Source: Ilumatobacteraceae bacterium (GTDB taxonomy: Bacteria; Actinomycetota; Acidimicrobiia; Acidimicrobiales; Ilumatobacteraceae). From it: DNA of 64,000 nucleotides. Each line of letters starts with the position of its first letter. Positions within the stretch are counted from its first letter, which is position 1. The position numbers and the translations under genes were made by a program. The stretch spans positions 2,381,595 through 2,445,594 of the forward strand of contig JAWPMO010000001.1 in the NCBI GenBank assembly GCA_033344875.1, written 5' to 3'. Below are positions 14,741 to 24,692 of the stretch, in pieces. The notes under the pieces were generated by a model. It had not been told where the DNA came from. It saw only the letters and a program-made list of their open reading frames with translations, and did no database searches.

Positions 14741-17314
14741 TCAGTCGGGCGCGGGGTCGGGCGTGTCGTGCGCGGCGAGGATCGTGAGCATCTCGCGGGC
14801 GACCATCGGTCCGGCGTTCTGGTTCTGTCCGGTGACGAGGTTGCCGTCGACGACCCAGTGGTTGGCGAGCGGGTCGCGGAACCTCGTCTCGCTCTCGAAC
14901 TCGGCGCCGACCCGGCGGAGTTCGGTCTCCGGGTGGTGCGGCGTCGACCCGATGCCGAGTTCACGCACCTGCTTGTCGGTCACCGCCGACACCCGCCGCC
15001 CGGCCACGAGCGGTTCGCCATCGGTCCCCCGAGCGTTGATCAGACCGAGCGGTCCGTGGCACACCCCGCCGATGATCTTGCCGGCGGCGTTCGCCGCGGT
15101 CATCTGGTCGGCCAGCGGTTGCGAGAAGCCGAAGTCGAATGCCGCGCCCCAGCCCCCGGCGAGGAACACGATGTCGTACTCGGTGATGTCGACATCGGCG
15201 ATCGACGGCGACTCGGTGACCTTGCGGCGGAACTCGTCGTCGGCGAGGAACCGGTCGTCCTCCGCGGTCCGGATCACCGGCTTGAGCGACATGGGATCGA
15301 CGGGGACGACACCGCCGAGCGGGCTGGCGACGTCGACGTCCATGCCGGCATCGAGGAACGCGTAGTACGGCACGGTCATCTCGCTCGCGAACACGCCGGT
15401 CGGCTTGCCGATGTCGAGGGTGCCGTGGTTGGTCGCCACGATCAGCGCTCGCCGCCCGGGCAGCGAGAACTCCTCCGCCGCAGGGTCGTCCGGGTGGAGA
15501 CCGAGTCGCTGCACGACCTTGCGGACGAGTCGGGCGGGCGGTGGTGGTCGTCGTGACACGGGTCCTCCGGTCGGCCGGCGGGTGGCGTAGGGCCACGGCT
15601 GGTTGCGTTCGGGAACGGCCCGCGCCCGTTCGGCCGCCAGAGCGGCGCGGAGCGCGGCGAACACGTCGGCGCAGGTGCCGTCGTGTGCTCGGTTCGCCGC
15701 TTCGATCGGATCGGCGTCGAGGTCGTAGAGCTCCCATTGGTCGGGCAGTGGGGTCGACCGGAACTGGTCGCCGGCAGGACCCGTGGCCGCCAGGTGGCGA
15801 CGGCCCGGTTCGGTCCAGGTCGCCGGATCGTCGAAGGTGCGGACCAGCTTCCAGAGCGTGCCGTCGACCCGCTGGACGATGCCTTCGAAGTTCGCGGCGA
15901 CGTGCGCCGGGACCCGGATCCGCAACGGCGCGGGTGGCCGCACGTCGCGGCCGAACCGCCGTGCCAGACCCGACGCTTCCGAGTCGCCCTCGAGCATGTT
16001 GTCGCGGGTCATCAGGTACACGCCACGCTCGGCGTCGGCACTGGTCGGGTCGTCGACGACCGGCATGAGGTTCGTGCCGGGCAACGGATGCACCTCGGAG
16101 AAGTCGCGCCGCAGTCGCTCACTCACGTCCGCCTGGTCGATTCCGGCTGCGGCGAGGAGTGTGGGCACGATGTCGACGTGCGAGGTCGGCGCCTCGGTGA
16201 CCGTGGCAGGGCTGGTGACCCGGGTTCCGATGCGGGCGATCGAGAACGGCACCCGCGTCGCCTCGTCGTAGAGGTTGAACCACTTCTGGTGCAGCCCGCC
16301 GTGGGCGCCGAGCAGTTCGCCGTGATCGGACGTGCGCACGATCACGGCCTCGTCGGAGCCACCGTCGGTCACGGCACGACGGACCCGGTCGAGCGGGCCG
16401 TCGACCTCCGCGTGCAGGCGGTAGTAGAGGTCGCGGTACTCCTGCGCCCGGTTGCGGTACGTCGCCGCGACGCGGGCGGCCGGGCCGTACGCCGACGGGT
16501 AGGCCGAGCGGTAGGCGATCTGGGCCGCCGGTTTGGCGGCGAGGTCCTCGGTGGCCGTCGGCGGCGCGGCGACCGGTGGCGGGTCGAGCGGCGAGGGGTC
16601 CAACGGGGTTCCCCGCCGCGCCCACGCCGGGAACAGCACGATGTCGTGAGGGTTCACGAAACTCGCGACGAGCAGGAACGGTCGCAGCGCCGCTGCGTCA
16701 CCGGCGCGGCGGCGGGCGTAGCGGTCGTGGAGCCAGGCGACGACGCGGTCGGCGATCAGCGGATCGCGTCGCACACCGGCGTTGGCGAGCGCTGCACCGT
16801 GGGGCTCGGGGCCGACCCATCCGTCGAACCCGAATGCGTCGAGTGGGTTGGCTTCCCGGTATCGGGCGTCCGCCGCGAGGTCGATGTTGCCGTGGTCGTC
16901 GTTGGTCGCCACCACGTTGCCGTCGTCGTCGATCAGGTCGGCGTGCGAGAGGTGCCACTTGCCGTCGTAGTGCGTGTCGTATCCCGCGGCACGGAACCAG
17001 TGCCCGAGCGTGGGCACTTCGCCCTCGGGAAGCCACCGCAGGCGCGAGTCGTCGGCCATCTTGCCGAGTCCGTCGGTCTGGGTGACGCCGTGGACGTCGG
17101 GATACTGCCCGGTGAAGATCGTCGGTCTGCTCGGCACGCACGCGAGCGAACCGGTGTAGTGACGACGGAAGTCGACCGCGTGGTCGTCGAACCAGGCTCG
17201 ACCGGGCAGCGCGCAGCGACGCCACTCGGTCACCGCATCGGACTCGTACGGGGGCGCGGCACGCTCCTCGTCGGTCATCAGGATGACGATGTCGGGTCGG
17301 TGCGGCCCGCTCAC
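14741..17314 (-). CDS. Sulfatase fused to a DJ-1/PfpI-like domain
   Basis: 857-aa two-domain protein. Residues 1-~560 are a type I sulfatase: RPDIVILMTDE supplies the early metal Asp, and the formylglycine motif C59-V-P-S-R is followed by PTIFTGQYPDVHGV. Residues ~605-857 are a DJ-1/PfpI domain with an AGGWGAAFDF elbow and the nucleophile-bearing GGVCHGP (Cys ~752). The frame between them has no stop, but an internal GTG at 15559 (residue ~586) is preceded by GGAGG, so a separate 272-aa PfpI protein could also be made. The start GTG overlaps the SRPBCC stop. The sulfatase would need formylglycine activation; no such activating gene is in the window. Confidence 0.85.
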   Translation of the reverse strand: MSGPHRPDIVILMTDEERAAPPYESDAVTEWRRCALPGRAWFDDHAVDFRRHYTGSLACVPSRPTIFTGQYPDVHGVTQTDGLGKMADDSRLRWLPEGEVPTLGHWFRAAGYDTHYDGKWHLSHADLIDDDGNVVATNDDHGNIDLAADARYREANPLDAFGFDGWVGPEPHGAALANAGVRRDPLIADRVVAWLHDRYARRRAGDAAALRPFLLVASFVNPHDIVLFPAWARRGTPLDPSPLDPPPVAAPPTATEDLAAKPAAQIAYRSAYPSAYGPAARVAATYRNRAQEYRDLYYRLHAEVDGPLDRVRRAVTDGGSDEAVIVRTSDHGELLGAHGGLHQKWFNLYDEATRVPFSIARIGTRVTSPATVTEAPTSHVDIVPTLLAAAGIDQADVSERLRRDFSEVHPLPGTNLMPVVDDPTSADAERGVYLMTRDNMLEGDSEASGLARRFGRDVRPPAPLRIRVPAHVAANFEGIVQRVDGTLWKLVRTFDDPATWTEPGRRHLAATGPAGDQFRSTPLPDQWELYDLDADPIEAANRAHDGTCADVFAALRAALAAERARAVPERNQPWPYATRRPTGGPVSRRPPPPARLVRKVVQRLGLHPDDPAAEEFSLPGRRALIVATNHGTLDIGKPTGVFASEMTVPYYAFLDAGMDVDVASPLGGVVPVDPMSLKPVIRTAEDDRFLADDEFRRKVTESPSIADVDITEYDIVFLAGGWGAAFDFGFSQPLADQMTAANAAGKIIGGVCHGPLGLINARGTDGEPLVAGRRVSAVTDKQVRELGIGSTPHHPETELRRVGAEFESETRFRDPLANHWVVDGNLVTGQNQNAGPMVAREMLTILAAHDTPDPAPD
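15547..15570 (-). promoter_or_regulatory. Internal ribosome-binding site and GTG inside the sulfatase-PfpI gene
   Basis: On the minus strand CCGGAGGACCC precedes GTG (15559-15557) with good spacing, in frame with the DJ-1/PfpI part of the long gene. Most genes of this operon start without so strong a Shine-Dalgarno, so this site may give a free PfpI-domain protein in addition to the fusion. Confidence 0.5.
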
Positions 17315-17763
17315 GAGGTGACGCTGCGATCGACGTCGGCGGCGAGGCCGGCCAACATCTCGTCCGCGGCCGATCCGAACTTGCGGGCGATCACCTTGGC
17401 GATCAGCTGCTGTGGTGGGCGCGGGCCGGCGTCGATGTCGGTCCGGACGGCCACATCGGTGCGATCGTCGGGCGAACCGGTGGTGAGGGTCCAGGTCGTG
17501 ACGACGGACCGGACGACCGGCGGCAGACCCGTGATCGAGTACGACAGCGTGGCGCCGGGGTCCCACACCTCGACGGTCTCGAGCAACGTGGTTCGCCCGG
17601 TCTGGATACGGCGGACCGCACCGATGCCCGTGGGCGTGTCGGTCATCGAGCACGAGTGGTCGACGTTGGACGCCCACCGGCTGATCCCCGGGAAGTCGGC
17701 CAGGACCGACCACACCGCGTCGAGCGGCGCAGCGACCGTCGCCCGCCGTTCGACGGTCGTCAT
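17311..17763 (-). CDS. SRPBCC (START-like) family protein
   Basis: 150-aa protein with the START/Bet v1-like opening TTVERRATVAAPLDAVWSVLADFPGISRWASNV, then RRIQTGRTTLLETVEVWDPGATLSYSITGLP. This fold binds hydrophobic ligands in a cavity; members act as polyketide cyclases, lipid carriers or hydratases, and no function can be assigned here. ATG overlaps the dehalogenase stop by 4 nt and its own stop overlaps the sulfatase-PfpI GTG, so it is translationally embedded in the operon. Confidence 0.85.
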   Translation of the reverse strand: MTTVERRATVAAPLDAVWSVLADFPGISRWASNVDHSCSMTDTPTGIGAVRRIQTGRTTLLETVEVWDPGATLSYSITGLPPVVRSVVTTWTLTTGSPDDRTDVAVRTDIDAGPRPPQQLIAKVIARKFGSAADEMLAGLAADVDRSVTS

Positions 17764-18668
17764 CGGGCGGCGACCGCGTCGAGAACGACCTGCACGAGCT
17801 GCGGTGCCGCGTCCTCCTGGAAGAAGTGGTTGGCACGCTCGACGGTGACGTGCGGCTGTCCGGCCGCGCCCGGCACGAGCGAACGGAACGGCTTGTCGCC
17901 GCCCGCGGTCACGGGGTCGCTGTCGCTGAAGCAGCAGATCAGCGGCTTCTCCCAGTTCGTGAACACGTCCCAGGCCGCCCGGTTCGCCTCGGCGGCGGGG
18001 TCGTCGGGGCTGGTGGGGACGAGCGCCGGGAAGATCCGGGCTCCCGCCTTGAACGTGTCGTCGGGGAACGGTGCGTCGTACGCGGCGACCTCGCCGGGAG
18101 CGAGTTCGGCCTGCGTCGCGCTCTGGAGGAGGAATCCGACGTCGAAGACCGGGGTCGTCTGGCTGAACTTCTGCCACGCCAGGAACGCGTCGCTCGGCGA
18201 GTGATCCCCCGTCGGCAGACCGGTGTTGCCGACGATGACCCGGGCGAACCGATCGGGATGCTCGGCGACGAGACGCAGGCCGACGAGACCTCCCCAGTCC
18301 TGACCGAAGAACGTCGCGTCGCGCAGGTCGAGGTGGTCGACGACCACCGCTCGCATCCACGCGACGTGGCGGGCGTACGTGTAGTCGGACTGTTCGGTCG
18401 GCTTGTCGCTCTTGCCGAATCCGACCAGGTCGGGCGCGATGCACCGGTGGCCGGCCTCGACGAGCGCCGGGATCATCTTCCGGTAGAGATAGCTCCACGA
18501 CGGTTCGCCGTGCATGAGCAGGATCGGGTGACCGTCACGGGGTCCCTCGTCGAGGTAGTGGACCCGCAGCGTGCCGCCGTCCTGGTCGTCGACGTCGACG
18601 TAGTGGGGAGCGAAGGGGTAGTCGGGGAGGTCGGCGAAACGTTCGTCGGGGGTACGGAGGGTGTGCAT
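17760..18668 (-). CDS. Haloalkane dehalogenase (HLD-I type alpha/beta hydrolase)
   Basis: 302 aa, the usual length for haloalkane dehalogenases. The nucleophile elbow GQDWGG carries Asp124 (not Ser) with the halide-binding Trp125 beside it; a cap-domain Trp165 (AFLAWQKF), the acid in FSDSDPVT (~Asp249/251) and base His281 (RANHFFQED) complete the site. The Trp in the cap and the acid position fit subfamily HLD-I (DhlA/DmbB-like). It would hydrolyse a carbon-halogen bond to an alcohol and halide in the cytosol. Only one base separates its ATG from the stop of the MBL gene. Confidence 0.9.
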   Translation of the reverse strand: MHTLRTPDERFADLPDYPFAPHYVDVDDQDGGTLRVHYLDEGPRDGHPILLMHGEPSWSYLYRKMIPALVEAGHRCIAPDLVGFGKSDKPTEQSDYTYARHVAWMRAVVVDHLDLRDATFFGQDWGGLVGLRLVAEHPDRFARVIVGNTGLPTGDHSPSDAFLAWQKFSQTTPVFDVGFLLQSATQAELAPGEVAAYDAPFPDDTFKAGARIFPALVPTSPDDPAAEANRAAWDVFTNWEKPLICCFSDSDPVTAGGDKPFRSLVPGAAGQPHVTVERANHFFQEDAAPQLVQVVLDAVAAR

Positions 18669-18669
18669 G

Positions 18670-19551
18670 TCACATACTTTCGCTGGGGTCGGTCGGTGGG
18701 GTCGTCGGGGCGACGGTGATCGTGTGCAAGTCGTCACCGAGTTCGATCGCGCCGTCGAAGTGTTCGGCGGCGAGGGCACGCCAATCGGCGCCGTCGCCGC
18801 CGGTGGGGATGGCCGGTACGTAGTGGGTGAGCACGAGCGTGCCGACGCCGGCGCGGGCGGCGGTCTGCGCCGCCTGCTCGGGCGAGGAGTGGTAGTCGAG
18901 CGTGTCCTGCAACCGCTGCAGCGGGACATCGGCGATGATGTCCTTGCGGATCACGGTGTGGACGACCGCGTCGGCGCCGTGGCACAGCGAGTCGAGCCCG
19001 ACGCACGGCACCGTGTCGCCGGCGGTCACGACCGAGGCACCGTCGTGGTCGAACCGGAACCCGATGCTCGGCTCGACCGGTTTGTGGTCGGTCGGGGCAC
19101 ACGTGATCGTCGTCTGAGCGCCCAGCGGCACCGGCCCGGACTCGACCTCGATCACGGAGACCGGCGGCGGTTCGTTCAGGTCCTCGTGGTGAGCGATCCG
19201 GTACTCGATGTCGGGCCCCAGCGACGCGAGGATGTGGTTGACGACGGCACGGGTGCCGACCGGGCCGACGATCGTCAGCGGCGTCGGCGTGAAGGTCATC
19301 ACCCATCGGGTGGTGATCACGTCGTTGAGGTCGGTGATGTGGTCGCTGTGCAGGTGGGTGATCAGCACGGCGGCGAGGTCGGCGGCGCCGAGCCCGGCCG
19401 CCGCGAGCCGCATCAGCACACCGCGGCCGGCATCGACGAGGTAGTGCTCGGCCTGCTCGCCCTCGCCCGTCGAGACGAGCGTCGACGGCCCGGCCCGGTC
19501 GGGGCTGGGCATCGGACTCCCGGTGCCGAGCAGGGTGATCGTGATGCTCAT
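18670..19551 (-). CDS. MBL-fold metallo-hydrolase (RNase Z / AtsA-type arylsulfatase-like)
   Basis: 293-aa metallo-beta-lactamase fold protein starting [15 protein letters not shown]. It has the HxHxDH zinc motif (ITHLHSDH), a later His region (APTDHKP), Asp in VVTAGDT and the C-terminal LTHYVP. The arrangement is of the ribonuclease Z-like branch, which also includes zinc-dependent arylsulfatases. Between two sulfatases an esterase or sulfatase role is plausible, but RNA processing or another hydrolysis is not excluded. Start overlaps the upstream sulfatase stop (ATGA). Confidence 0.85.
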   Translation of the reverse strand: MSITITLLGTGSPMPSPDRAGPSTLVSTGEGEQAEHYLVDAGRGVLMRLAAAGLGAADLAAVLITHLHSDHITDLNDVITTRWVMTFTPTPLTIVGPVGTRAVVNHILASLGPDIEYRIAHHEDLNEPPPVSVIEVESGPVPLGAQTTITCAPTDHKPVEPSIGFRFDHDGASVVTAGDTVPCVGLDSLCHGADAVVHTVIRKDIIADVPLQRLQDTLDYHSSPEQAAQTAARAGVGTLVLTHYVPAIPTGGDGADWRALAAEHFDGAIELGDDLHTITVAPTTPPTDPSESM

Positions 19552-21824
19552 TGGCGACTCATCTCGGCCGCGGCCTCGGCCTCGCGCGCGGCGAGATCGG
19601 CCGGCGACAGCAGCTGGATGACGACCTCGTGCAAGGTGCCGGCGAACGCGAACGGCGCTTCGTACCGATTCGACACCGGCGAGCCGTGGTCGTGGCCCAC
19701 GCTCGGCCCGACCGACGACATCATCCGCATGAACAGCGGCAGATCGATCGACCCCGCCGGCGCGCCGTCGATCTCGATCGCCATCCGCCCGACACGACCG
19801 TCGGCGCGACGAACCTGCACGACCACCGTCGAGTCGCCGACCGGCACGACCGCGTCGGACTCGAGGATCGTGTGCTCGTCGAAGGCGTTGTAGTCGACGA
19901 CCAGCCGGTCGTCCTGCACGAAGACCGACAGCCCCGCGTTCTGCGTCCCGGATGCGTAGAGCACGCCGTCGTCGCCCGCGGCACGGGTGAGCTCGGCGGT
20001 CAGGTCGAAGCTGCGACCCCCGATTGCGGCCGACGCCTGCCCGGGCATCGGTGACATCGGCGGTCGGTACACGTACCGGCGGTCTTCCGGGTGCGGCGAG
20101 TTCGGTCGGAACCGGGCGCCGAAGAGCTCGATGGTCCGGTCGTCGAGCGGGAGTACACCGTGCCGCTCGGCCTCCTGCCACCACAGCGCGATCAGCTCCT
20201 GCAACCGGTCGGGTTCGGCGGCAGCCAGATCATCGCACTCCGACCAGTCGTGATCGAGGCGGTACAGCTCCCACGGTTCGGTGTCGTAGTCGGCCCCCGC
20301 CGTGTGCTTGCACACCGCCTTCCACCATCCGTCCGCGAACCTGCCGACGACCGCGCGACTGCCCGCCATCTCGAAGTACTGGAGCGTGTTGGTGGCAGGG
20401 GCATCGGCATCGGCGAGCACCGAGGCGAACGAGTGCCCGGTGACCGGGAGTTGCTCGACACCCCGGTACGTGTCGGGCGGTGTGATCCCGACGAGTTCGT
20501 AGATCGTCGGTGCGATGTCGGCGACGTTGACGAACTGGTCGCGTTTCGATCCGGTCGATGCAGCGTCGATCGCACCCGGGGCGTGCACGATCATCGGCAC
20601 GTGCACGCCGCCCTCGTGCGTGTTCTGCTTGTACCACTTGAACGGCGAGTTGCCGCACTGTGCCCATCCCCACGGGTAGTTGGTGTGGCTGTGCGGCCCA
20701 CCGATGTCGTCGATACGGTCGATCACGTCGTCGGGCAGGTCGAAGATGCCGTTGAAGAACTTCATCTCGTGCATGACGCCGAACGGCCCACCCTCCTGTG
20801 ATGCCCCGTTGTCGGCGAGCACCACGAGGATCGTGTTGTCGAGCTGCCCCATGGCGCGGAGCCCGTCGACCAGCCGTCCGATCTGGTCGTCGGTGTGGTC
20901 GAGGAACGCGGCGAACGCCTCCTGCAAGCGGCAGGCCAGCCGCCGCTGGTTCTCGGGCAGGTCGTCCCACGCGTCGACACCGGGGTTGCGGGGAGCGAGT
21001 CGGGTGCCCTCGGGGATCACGCCCAGTTCGAGCTGCCGCTCGAACCAGCGCTGCCGGACGACGTCCCACCCGTCGTCGAAGGCGCCGCGGTACTTGTCGA
21101 GGTATGCCTGCGGTGCCTGGTGCGGTGCGTGGGTGGCACCGAACGGCACGTACGCGAAGAACGGTCGGTCGGGCCGCACGCCCTTGCTGTCGGAGACCAT
21201 CCGCAGGAGTTGGTCGACGAGGTCTTCCGACACGTGATAGCCGTCGTCGGGACCTCCCGGCGGCGTGATCGGGTGGTTGTCGCAGATCAGGTCGGGATGG
21301 AACTGGTCGGTCTCCCCCTCGAGGAACCCGTAGAAGCGGTCGAAGCCACGACCGAGCGGCCACTGGTCGAACGGACCGGCGGCCGAACACTGCTCCATCG
21401 GCGCGAGGTGCCACTTGCCGACGCAGAACGTGGCGTATCCGACATCGCGCACGACCTCGGCCACGGTGGCGGCGTGGTGGCTGATGTGGCCCAGCTGGTT
21501 CGGGAACCCGGTTCGGAAGTTCGACACGGCGCGCATCCCGACGGCGTGCTGCGAGCGACCGGTCAGCAGCGAGGCGCGGGTCGGCGAACAGAGCGGTGTC
21601 ACGTGGAAGTTGGTGAACTGCACGCCGCCGGCGGCGAGCGCGTCGACGTTCGGCGTGTCGATGTCGGAGCCGTAGCAACCGAACTGGGCGAACCCGGTGT
21701 CGTCGAGCAGCACGAGCACGACGTTCGGCGCCTCGGGGCCGGGGTGCGGCGGCTCGTCGTGCCAGGCCTCGGAGTCCGCGACGGTCCGCCCGATGCTGCC
21801 CTCGAATCGTGATGGTCGCGTCAT
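19548..21824 (-). CDS. Arylsulfatase (formylglycine-dependent)
   Basis: 758-aa type I sulfatase. The N-terminal [31 protein letters not shown] contains the paired metal Asp residues. The sulfatase signature CSPTR, followed by [14 protein letters not shown], provides the Cys converted to formylglycine, and GKWHLAP and the later LADNGASQ metal site are present. Length and order are like the large actinobacterial AtsA proteins. It hydrolyses sulfate esters; no signal peptide is evident, so a cytoplasmic site is likely. AAAGGA lies 5 nt before ATG. First gene of the eight-gene minus-strand run. Confidence 0.92.
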   Translation of the reverse strand: MTRPSRFEGSIGRTVADSEAWHDEPPHPGPEAPNVVLVLLDDTGFAQFGCYGSDIDTPNVDALAAGGVQFTNFHVTPLCSPTRASLLTGRSQHAVGMRAVSNFRTGFPNQLGHISHHAATVAEVVRDVGYATFCVGKWHLAPMEQCSAAGPFDQWPLGRGFDRFYGFLEGETDQFHPDLICDNHPITPPGGPDDGYHVSEDLVDQLLRMVSDSKGVRPDRPFFAYVPFGATHAPHQAPQAYLDKYRGAFDDGWDVVRQRWFERQLELGVIPEGTRLAPRNPGVDAWDDLPENQRRLACRLQEAFAAFLDHTDDQIGRLVDGLRAMGQLDNTILVVLADNGASQEGGPFGVMHEMKFFNGIFDLPDDVIDRIDDIGGPHSHTNYPWGWAQCGNSPFKWYKQNTHEGGVHVPMIVHAPGAIDAASTGSKRDQFVNVADIAPTIYELVGITPPDTYRGVEQLPVTGHSFASVLADADAPATNTLQYFEMAGSRAVVGRFADGWWKAVCKHTAGADYDTEPWELYRLDHDWSECDDLAAAEPDRLQELIALWWQEAERHGVLPLDDRTIELFGARFRPNSPHPEDRRYVYRPPMSPMPGQASAAIGGRSFDLTAELTRAAGDDGVLYASGTQNAGLSVFVQDDRLVVDYNAFDEHTILESDAVVPVGDSTVVVQVRRADGRVGRMAIEIDGAPAGSIDLPLFMRMMSSVGPSVGHDHGSPVSNRYEAPFAFAGTLHEVVIQLLSPADLAAREAEAAAEMSRQ

Positions 21825-21860
21825 GGGATCCTTTCGCTCACCACCGACCGTAACTTATGC

Positions 21861-21871
21861 GAGTGCTACTC
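21861..21871. promoter_or_regulatory. Candidate operator GAGT-N3-ACTC between tetR and sulfatase
   Basis: A short perfect inverted repeat (extended imperfectly to GCGAGT-N3-ACTCTC) lies in the 67-nt divergent region. The sulfatase direction also shows TTGAGA-N17-TACGGT, which overlaps this site. Placement suggests binding by the TetR protein. Confidence 0.4.
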
Positions 21872-21891
21872 TCAACTGTTGGAGGCCCCGC

Positions 21892-22500
21892 ATGACCGAA
21901 CCAGTGCCCACCGACGACATCGACGGACGCACCCTTCGCCGCGAGCGCGGTCGATCCGCCGTCACCGACGCGATGATCGAACTCGTGCTCGAGGGTCACC
22001 TCCCACCCTCCGTCGAACAGCTGGCGTCACGTGCCGGCGTGTCGGTCGCGTCGGTCTTCCGGTACTTCGACGGCCTCGACGACCTCCGACGCGCCGCGAC
22101 CGAGGTGTACTTCGAGCGGTACGCCGACCTCTTCGAGATCCCGCAGATCGGTGAGGGCACCCGTGCCGACCGCATCGACCGCATCGTCGAGGTGCGGCTT
22201 CGGCTGTATCTCGTCGCCGGGCCGATGGGCCGCCTGGTCCGCATCCGCGCCCACGACGACGAGGCCGTCCGGGCCAGCCTGGCACGGCTGCGACTCACCT
22301 ACGCCGACCAGATCCGCCACCACTTCGACACCGAACTGGCGGCTCGATCCACCGAGGAGCAGTCCGACCTGGTCGGTCTCGCGGCGACGCTGACATCGTT
22401 CGAGTCGTGGGAGCAGCTCCGCGAGCACCTGGGCCGCACCGATGCCGACATCGCCCGGTCGTGGACGCAGGCGCTCACCCACCTGTTCACCGCCACCTGA
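21892..22500 (+). CDS. TetR-family transcriptional regulator
   Basis: 202 aa. An N-terminal HTH (LRRERGRSAVTDAMIELVLEG, then VEQLASRAGVSVASVFRYFDGLDDL) has the typical recognition helix ending in YF. A helical ligand domain follows. A strong GGAGG lies before the ATG. It is transcribed away from the sulfatase/dehalogenase operon and probably represses it, perhaps releasing on binding a substrate or product; the ligand is unknown. Confidence 0.9.
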   Translation: MTEPVPTDDIDGRTLRRERGRSAVTDAMIELVLEGHLPPSVEQLASRAGVSVASVFRYFDGLDDLRRAATEVYFERYADLFEIPQIGEGTRADRIDRIVEVRLRLYLVAGPMGRLVRIRAHDDEAVRASLARLRLTYADQIRHHFDTELAARSTEEQSDLVGLAATLTSFESWEQLREHLGRTDADIARSWTQALTHLFTAT

Positions 22501-22540
22501 CCGCGGTCGACCCGGCCCCGCTCGACCACCACCCAACCGA

Positions 22541-22546
22541 TACGAT
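22541..22546 (+). promoter_or_regulatory. Candidate -10 box (TACGAT), leaderless
   Basis: TACGAT ends exactly 6 nt before the GTG of the zinc-ribbon gene, with no Shine-Dalgarno sequence between. The same hexamer and spacing occur before glgC. Confidence 0.45.
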
Positions 22547-22552
22547 CGCGCC

Positions 22553-22771
22553 GTGCCGCGCTACGAGTTCCGATGCCGATCGTGTGACGACGTCTTCGAA
22601 GTGCGTCGCCCGATGAACGAGTCGGGCGACCCGGCATCGTGCCCGAGCGGCCACGCCGACACCGTCCGGCTGCTCTCGGTCTTCGCCCGGACCGGAGCCG
22701 CCGACGCGACGCGGGCCGGCGGCGCGCCGACCGGCGGCGGTTGCTGCGGTGGCAGCTGCGGCTGCGGCTGA
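22553..22771 (+). CDS. FmdB-like zinc-ribbon protein
   Basis: 72-aa protein beginning PRYEFRCRSCDDVFEVRRPM, the FmdB/CxxC putative regulatory family, with paired cysteines C-x-x-C and a CPSGH second half. The tail is glycine- and cysteine-rich (GGGCCGGSCGCG). The GTG start matches the family N-terminus and the putative leaderless promoter. It precedes the MFS gene by 6 nt. Function is unknown; the zinc ribbon suggests nucleic-acid or protein binding. Confidence 0.82.
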   Translation: MPRYEFRCRSCDDVFEVRRPMNESGDPASCPSGHADTVRLLSVFARTGAADATRAGGAPTGGGCCGGSCGCG

Positions 22772-22777
22772 GCCGCC

Positions 22778-23893
22778 GTGCCCGAGTTCCGGCCGCCGGT
22801 CGTCGCCTATCTGTCGACGTTCCTGATCGTCGGGTTCTCGCTGAGCGTCCTCGGTCCGGCGTTGACCGAACTCCGCGATCGGACCGGGAGCGACATCGCC
22901 GACATCGGCATCCTGTTCGTCGGCCAGAGTCTCGGCTACATCGTCGGGTCGCTGTTCGGCGGGCGCCTCTACGACCGGTTCGACGGACACCGCGTGGCCG
23001 GCGCATCGCTGGTGCTGATGGCGGTCGGGCTGGCGCTCCTGCCCCAGTTCGATCACCGGAGCGGGTTGTTCCTCGCAGTCGCCGTGCTCGGCGCCGGCGC
23101 GGCGACCACCGACATCGGGGCCAACACCCTGCTGCTGTGGCAGCTCGGGCCCGCGAGCGGTCGAGCGATGAACATGCTGCACCTGTGCTTCGGGATCGGT
23201 GCGCTCTCGGCCCCACTCCTCGTGCACGTCGGCCTCGACCTGTCAGTGCGCGGCGCGGCCGTCGCGTGTCTCGCACTCGCCACGTGGCTCGTCGCCGTGC
23301 CGGCGCCGACCGCGCCCGCGGCGCGCGACGAGCACGTCGTGCACGACCGGCCGATGCTCGCGATCCTGGCGCTGTTCTTCCTGCTGTACGTCGGGCTCGA
23401 GGTCGGGTTCGCCGGCTGGGTGCAGACGTATGGCGAGGAGATCGAGTTCAGCGAACTCGCTGCGACGTGGTTGACCACCACGTTCTGGATCGGATTCACC
23501 GCCGGCCGGCTGCTGGCCAGTGCGTTGGGACACCGTTTCCGTCCCAAGGTGCTGCTGATGGCGTCGTGCAGCCTCACGATCGGGGCGGCGCTCGTGCTGA
23601 TCGTCGGCGACGGCCGGACCGCTCCGGTCTGGGTCGGCGCGGCGCTGATGGGTGTGGCGACGGCACCCCAGTTCCCGGTGATGCTGACCTACCTCGAGCG
23701 GCGGATCACCGTCACCGGCGCTGCGACGGCGTGGTTCGTCGGCGGCGCCGGCGTCGGCGGACTGGTCTTCCCGTGGCTGATCGGTCGATGGTTCGACACC
23801 AGCGGGGCGTCGACCCTGCCCTGGGCGATGCTGGTCCTCGGCCTGCTGACGTTCGGGTCGTTCGGGCTGTCGAACCGCCGTCTCGGCGGCTGA
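22778..23893 (+). CDS. MFS transporter
   Basis: 371-aa membrane protein with about 12 hydrophobic segments. The first half contains LFGGRLYDRFDGHRVAGASL, the DR-x5-R-like loop of the major facilitator superfamily, and the second half GHRFRPKVLLMASCSL. The overall look is of the FucP/sugar-type branch, but the substrate is not inferable. GTG start, 6 nt after the zinc-ribbon stop, so the two form a small operon. It converges with the isomerase gene. Confidence 0.82.
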   Translation: MPEFRPPVVAYLSTFLIVGFSLSVLGPALTELRDRTGSDIADIGILFVGQSLGYIVGSLFGGRLYDRFDGHRVAGASLVLMAVGLALLPQFDHRSGLFLAVAVLGAGAATTDIGANTLLLWQLGPASGRAMNMLHLCFGIGALSAPLLVHVGLDLSVRGAAVACLALATWLVAVPAPTAPAARDEHVVHDRPMLAILALFFLLYVGLEVGFAGWVQTYGEEIEFSELAATWLTTTFWIGFTAGRLLASALGHRFRPKVLLMASCSLTIGAALVLIVGDGRTAPVWVGAALMGVATAPQFPVMLTYLERRITVTGAATAWFVGGAGVGGLVFPWLIGRWFDTSGASTLPWAMLVLGLLTFGSFGLSNRRLGG

Positions 23894-23906
23894 CGATCCG
23901 CGCCGA

Positions 23907-24692
23907 TCACATCGTGAAGGCGAGATTGCGGGCGGCGCGTTCGCCGAGTTCGGCGTCGCCCTCCCACGCGATGCGACCGTCGTCGATCGGCAGCTGCGGA
24001 TCGATCCGACCGCACGCGAGCAGCGCGAACGTCGTCGAGTCGGTGCGCAACGTCACATCGGGCGATTCCAACATCGCCACCTGCGCAGCCCGTCCGTCGA
24101 CGGCGACGTGGAACATCCGGTCGATCGGGCCGGTCAGGTCGATCGTGATACCGGCGCCGTCGGGCAGACCCACCTTGCGACCGACGATGTAGCCGAGCGA
24201 CATCTCGATCTCACGGATCGCCGCCTCGGCGGCGGGGCCGGTCTCGTGACCCGGCCGACCGAGCGGCACGCGGATGTCCTGCTCGTGCACCCAGAAGTCG
24301 AACACCCGGATGTCCATGAACCGCCCGTAGGTGCCGGGTCCGACCGGCGTCATGCAGGGCAGGTCGAACTCGTCGTCGGACATCGCCGCCAACTCGGCTC
24401 GGCGCCCGGCGATCACGTCGCGGTATCGCGCGAGCACCTCGGTGTCACTCAGGGCGGCGACCTCCTGCATCCACTCCCCCGCCTTCGCGAACGGCAGCGT
24501 CTCGGTCAGCGAGCCCGGGGCCTCGCCCAGGAGCATGTGCTCGATCGCGCCGAGGTGCTCCAACACCCCGCGCACCGACCAGTCGGGGCACAGCGACTGC
24601 GTCGTCCACTGGTCGGTGGTCAGGTCTTCGAACAGATCGTCGAGCGACGCCCAGCAGCGGTTGAGCTGATCGACCGCGGGTCGGTGGTTCAT
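23907..24692 (-). CDS. Mycothiol-dependent maleylpyruvate isomerase family protein (DinB-like)
   Basis: 261 aa with the MDMPI N-terminal fold: the metal His in [18 protein letters not shown], the middle metal residues in [13 protein letters not shown], and a C-terminal domain after residue ~165. Family members transfer or isomerise with mycothiol, and many are uncharacterised S-transferases. The start overlaps the DsbA-like gene stop (ATGA), so the two products probably act on one substrate. Confidence 0.85.
   Translation of the reverse strand: MNHRPAVDQLNRCWASLDDLFEDLTTDQWTTQSLCPDWSVRGVLEHLGAIEHMLLGEAPGSLTETLPFAKAGEWMQEVAALSDTEVLARYRDVIAGRRAELAAMSDDEFDLPCMTPVGPGTYGRFMDIRVFDFWVHEQDIRVPLGRPGHETGPAAEAAIREIEMSLGYIVGRKVGLPDGAGITIDLTGPIDRMFHVAVDGRAAQVAMLESPDVTLRTDSTTFALLACGRIDPQLPIDDGRIAWEGDAELGERAARNLAFTM

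Noticed and set aside
15683-17848. 721-codon plus-strand frame opposite the sulfatase
   Set aside because: Antisense shadow; the minus strand carries CVPSR and other sulfatase motifs.
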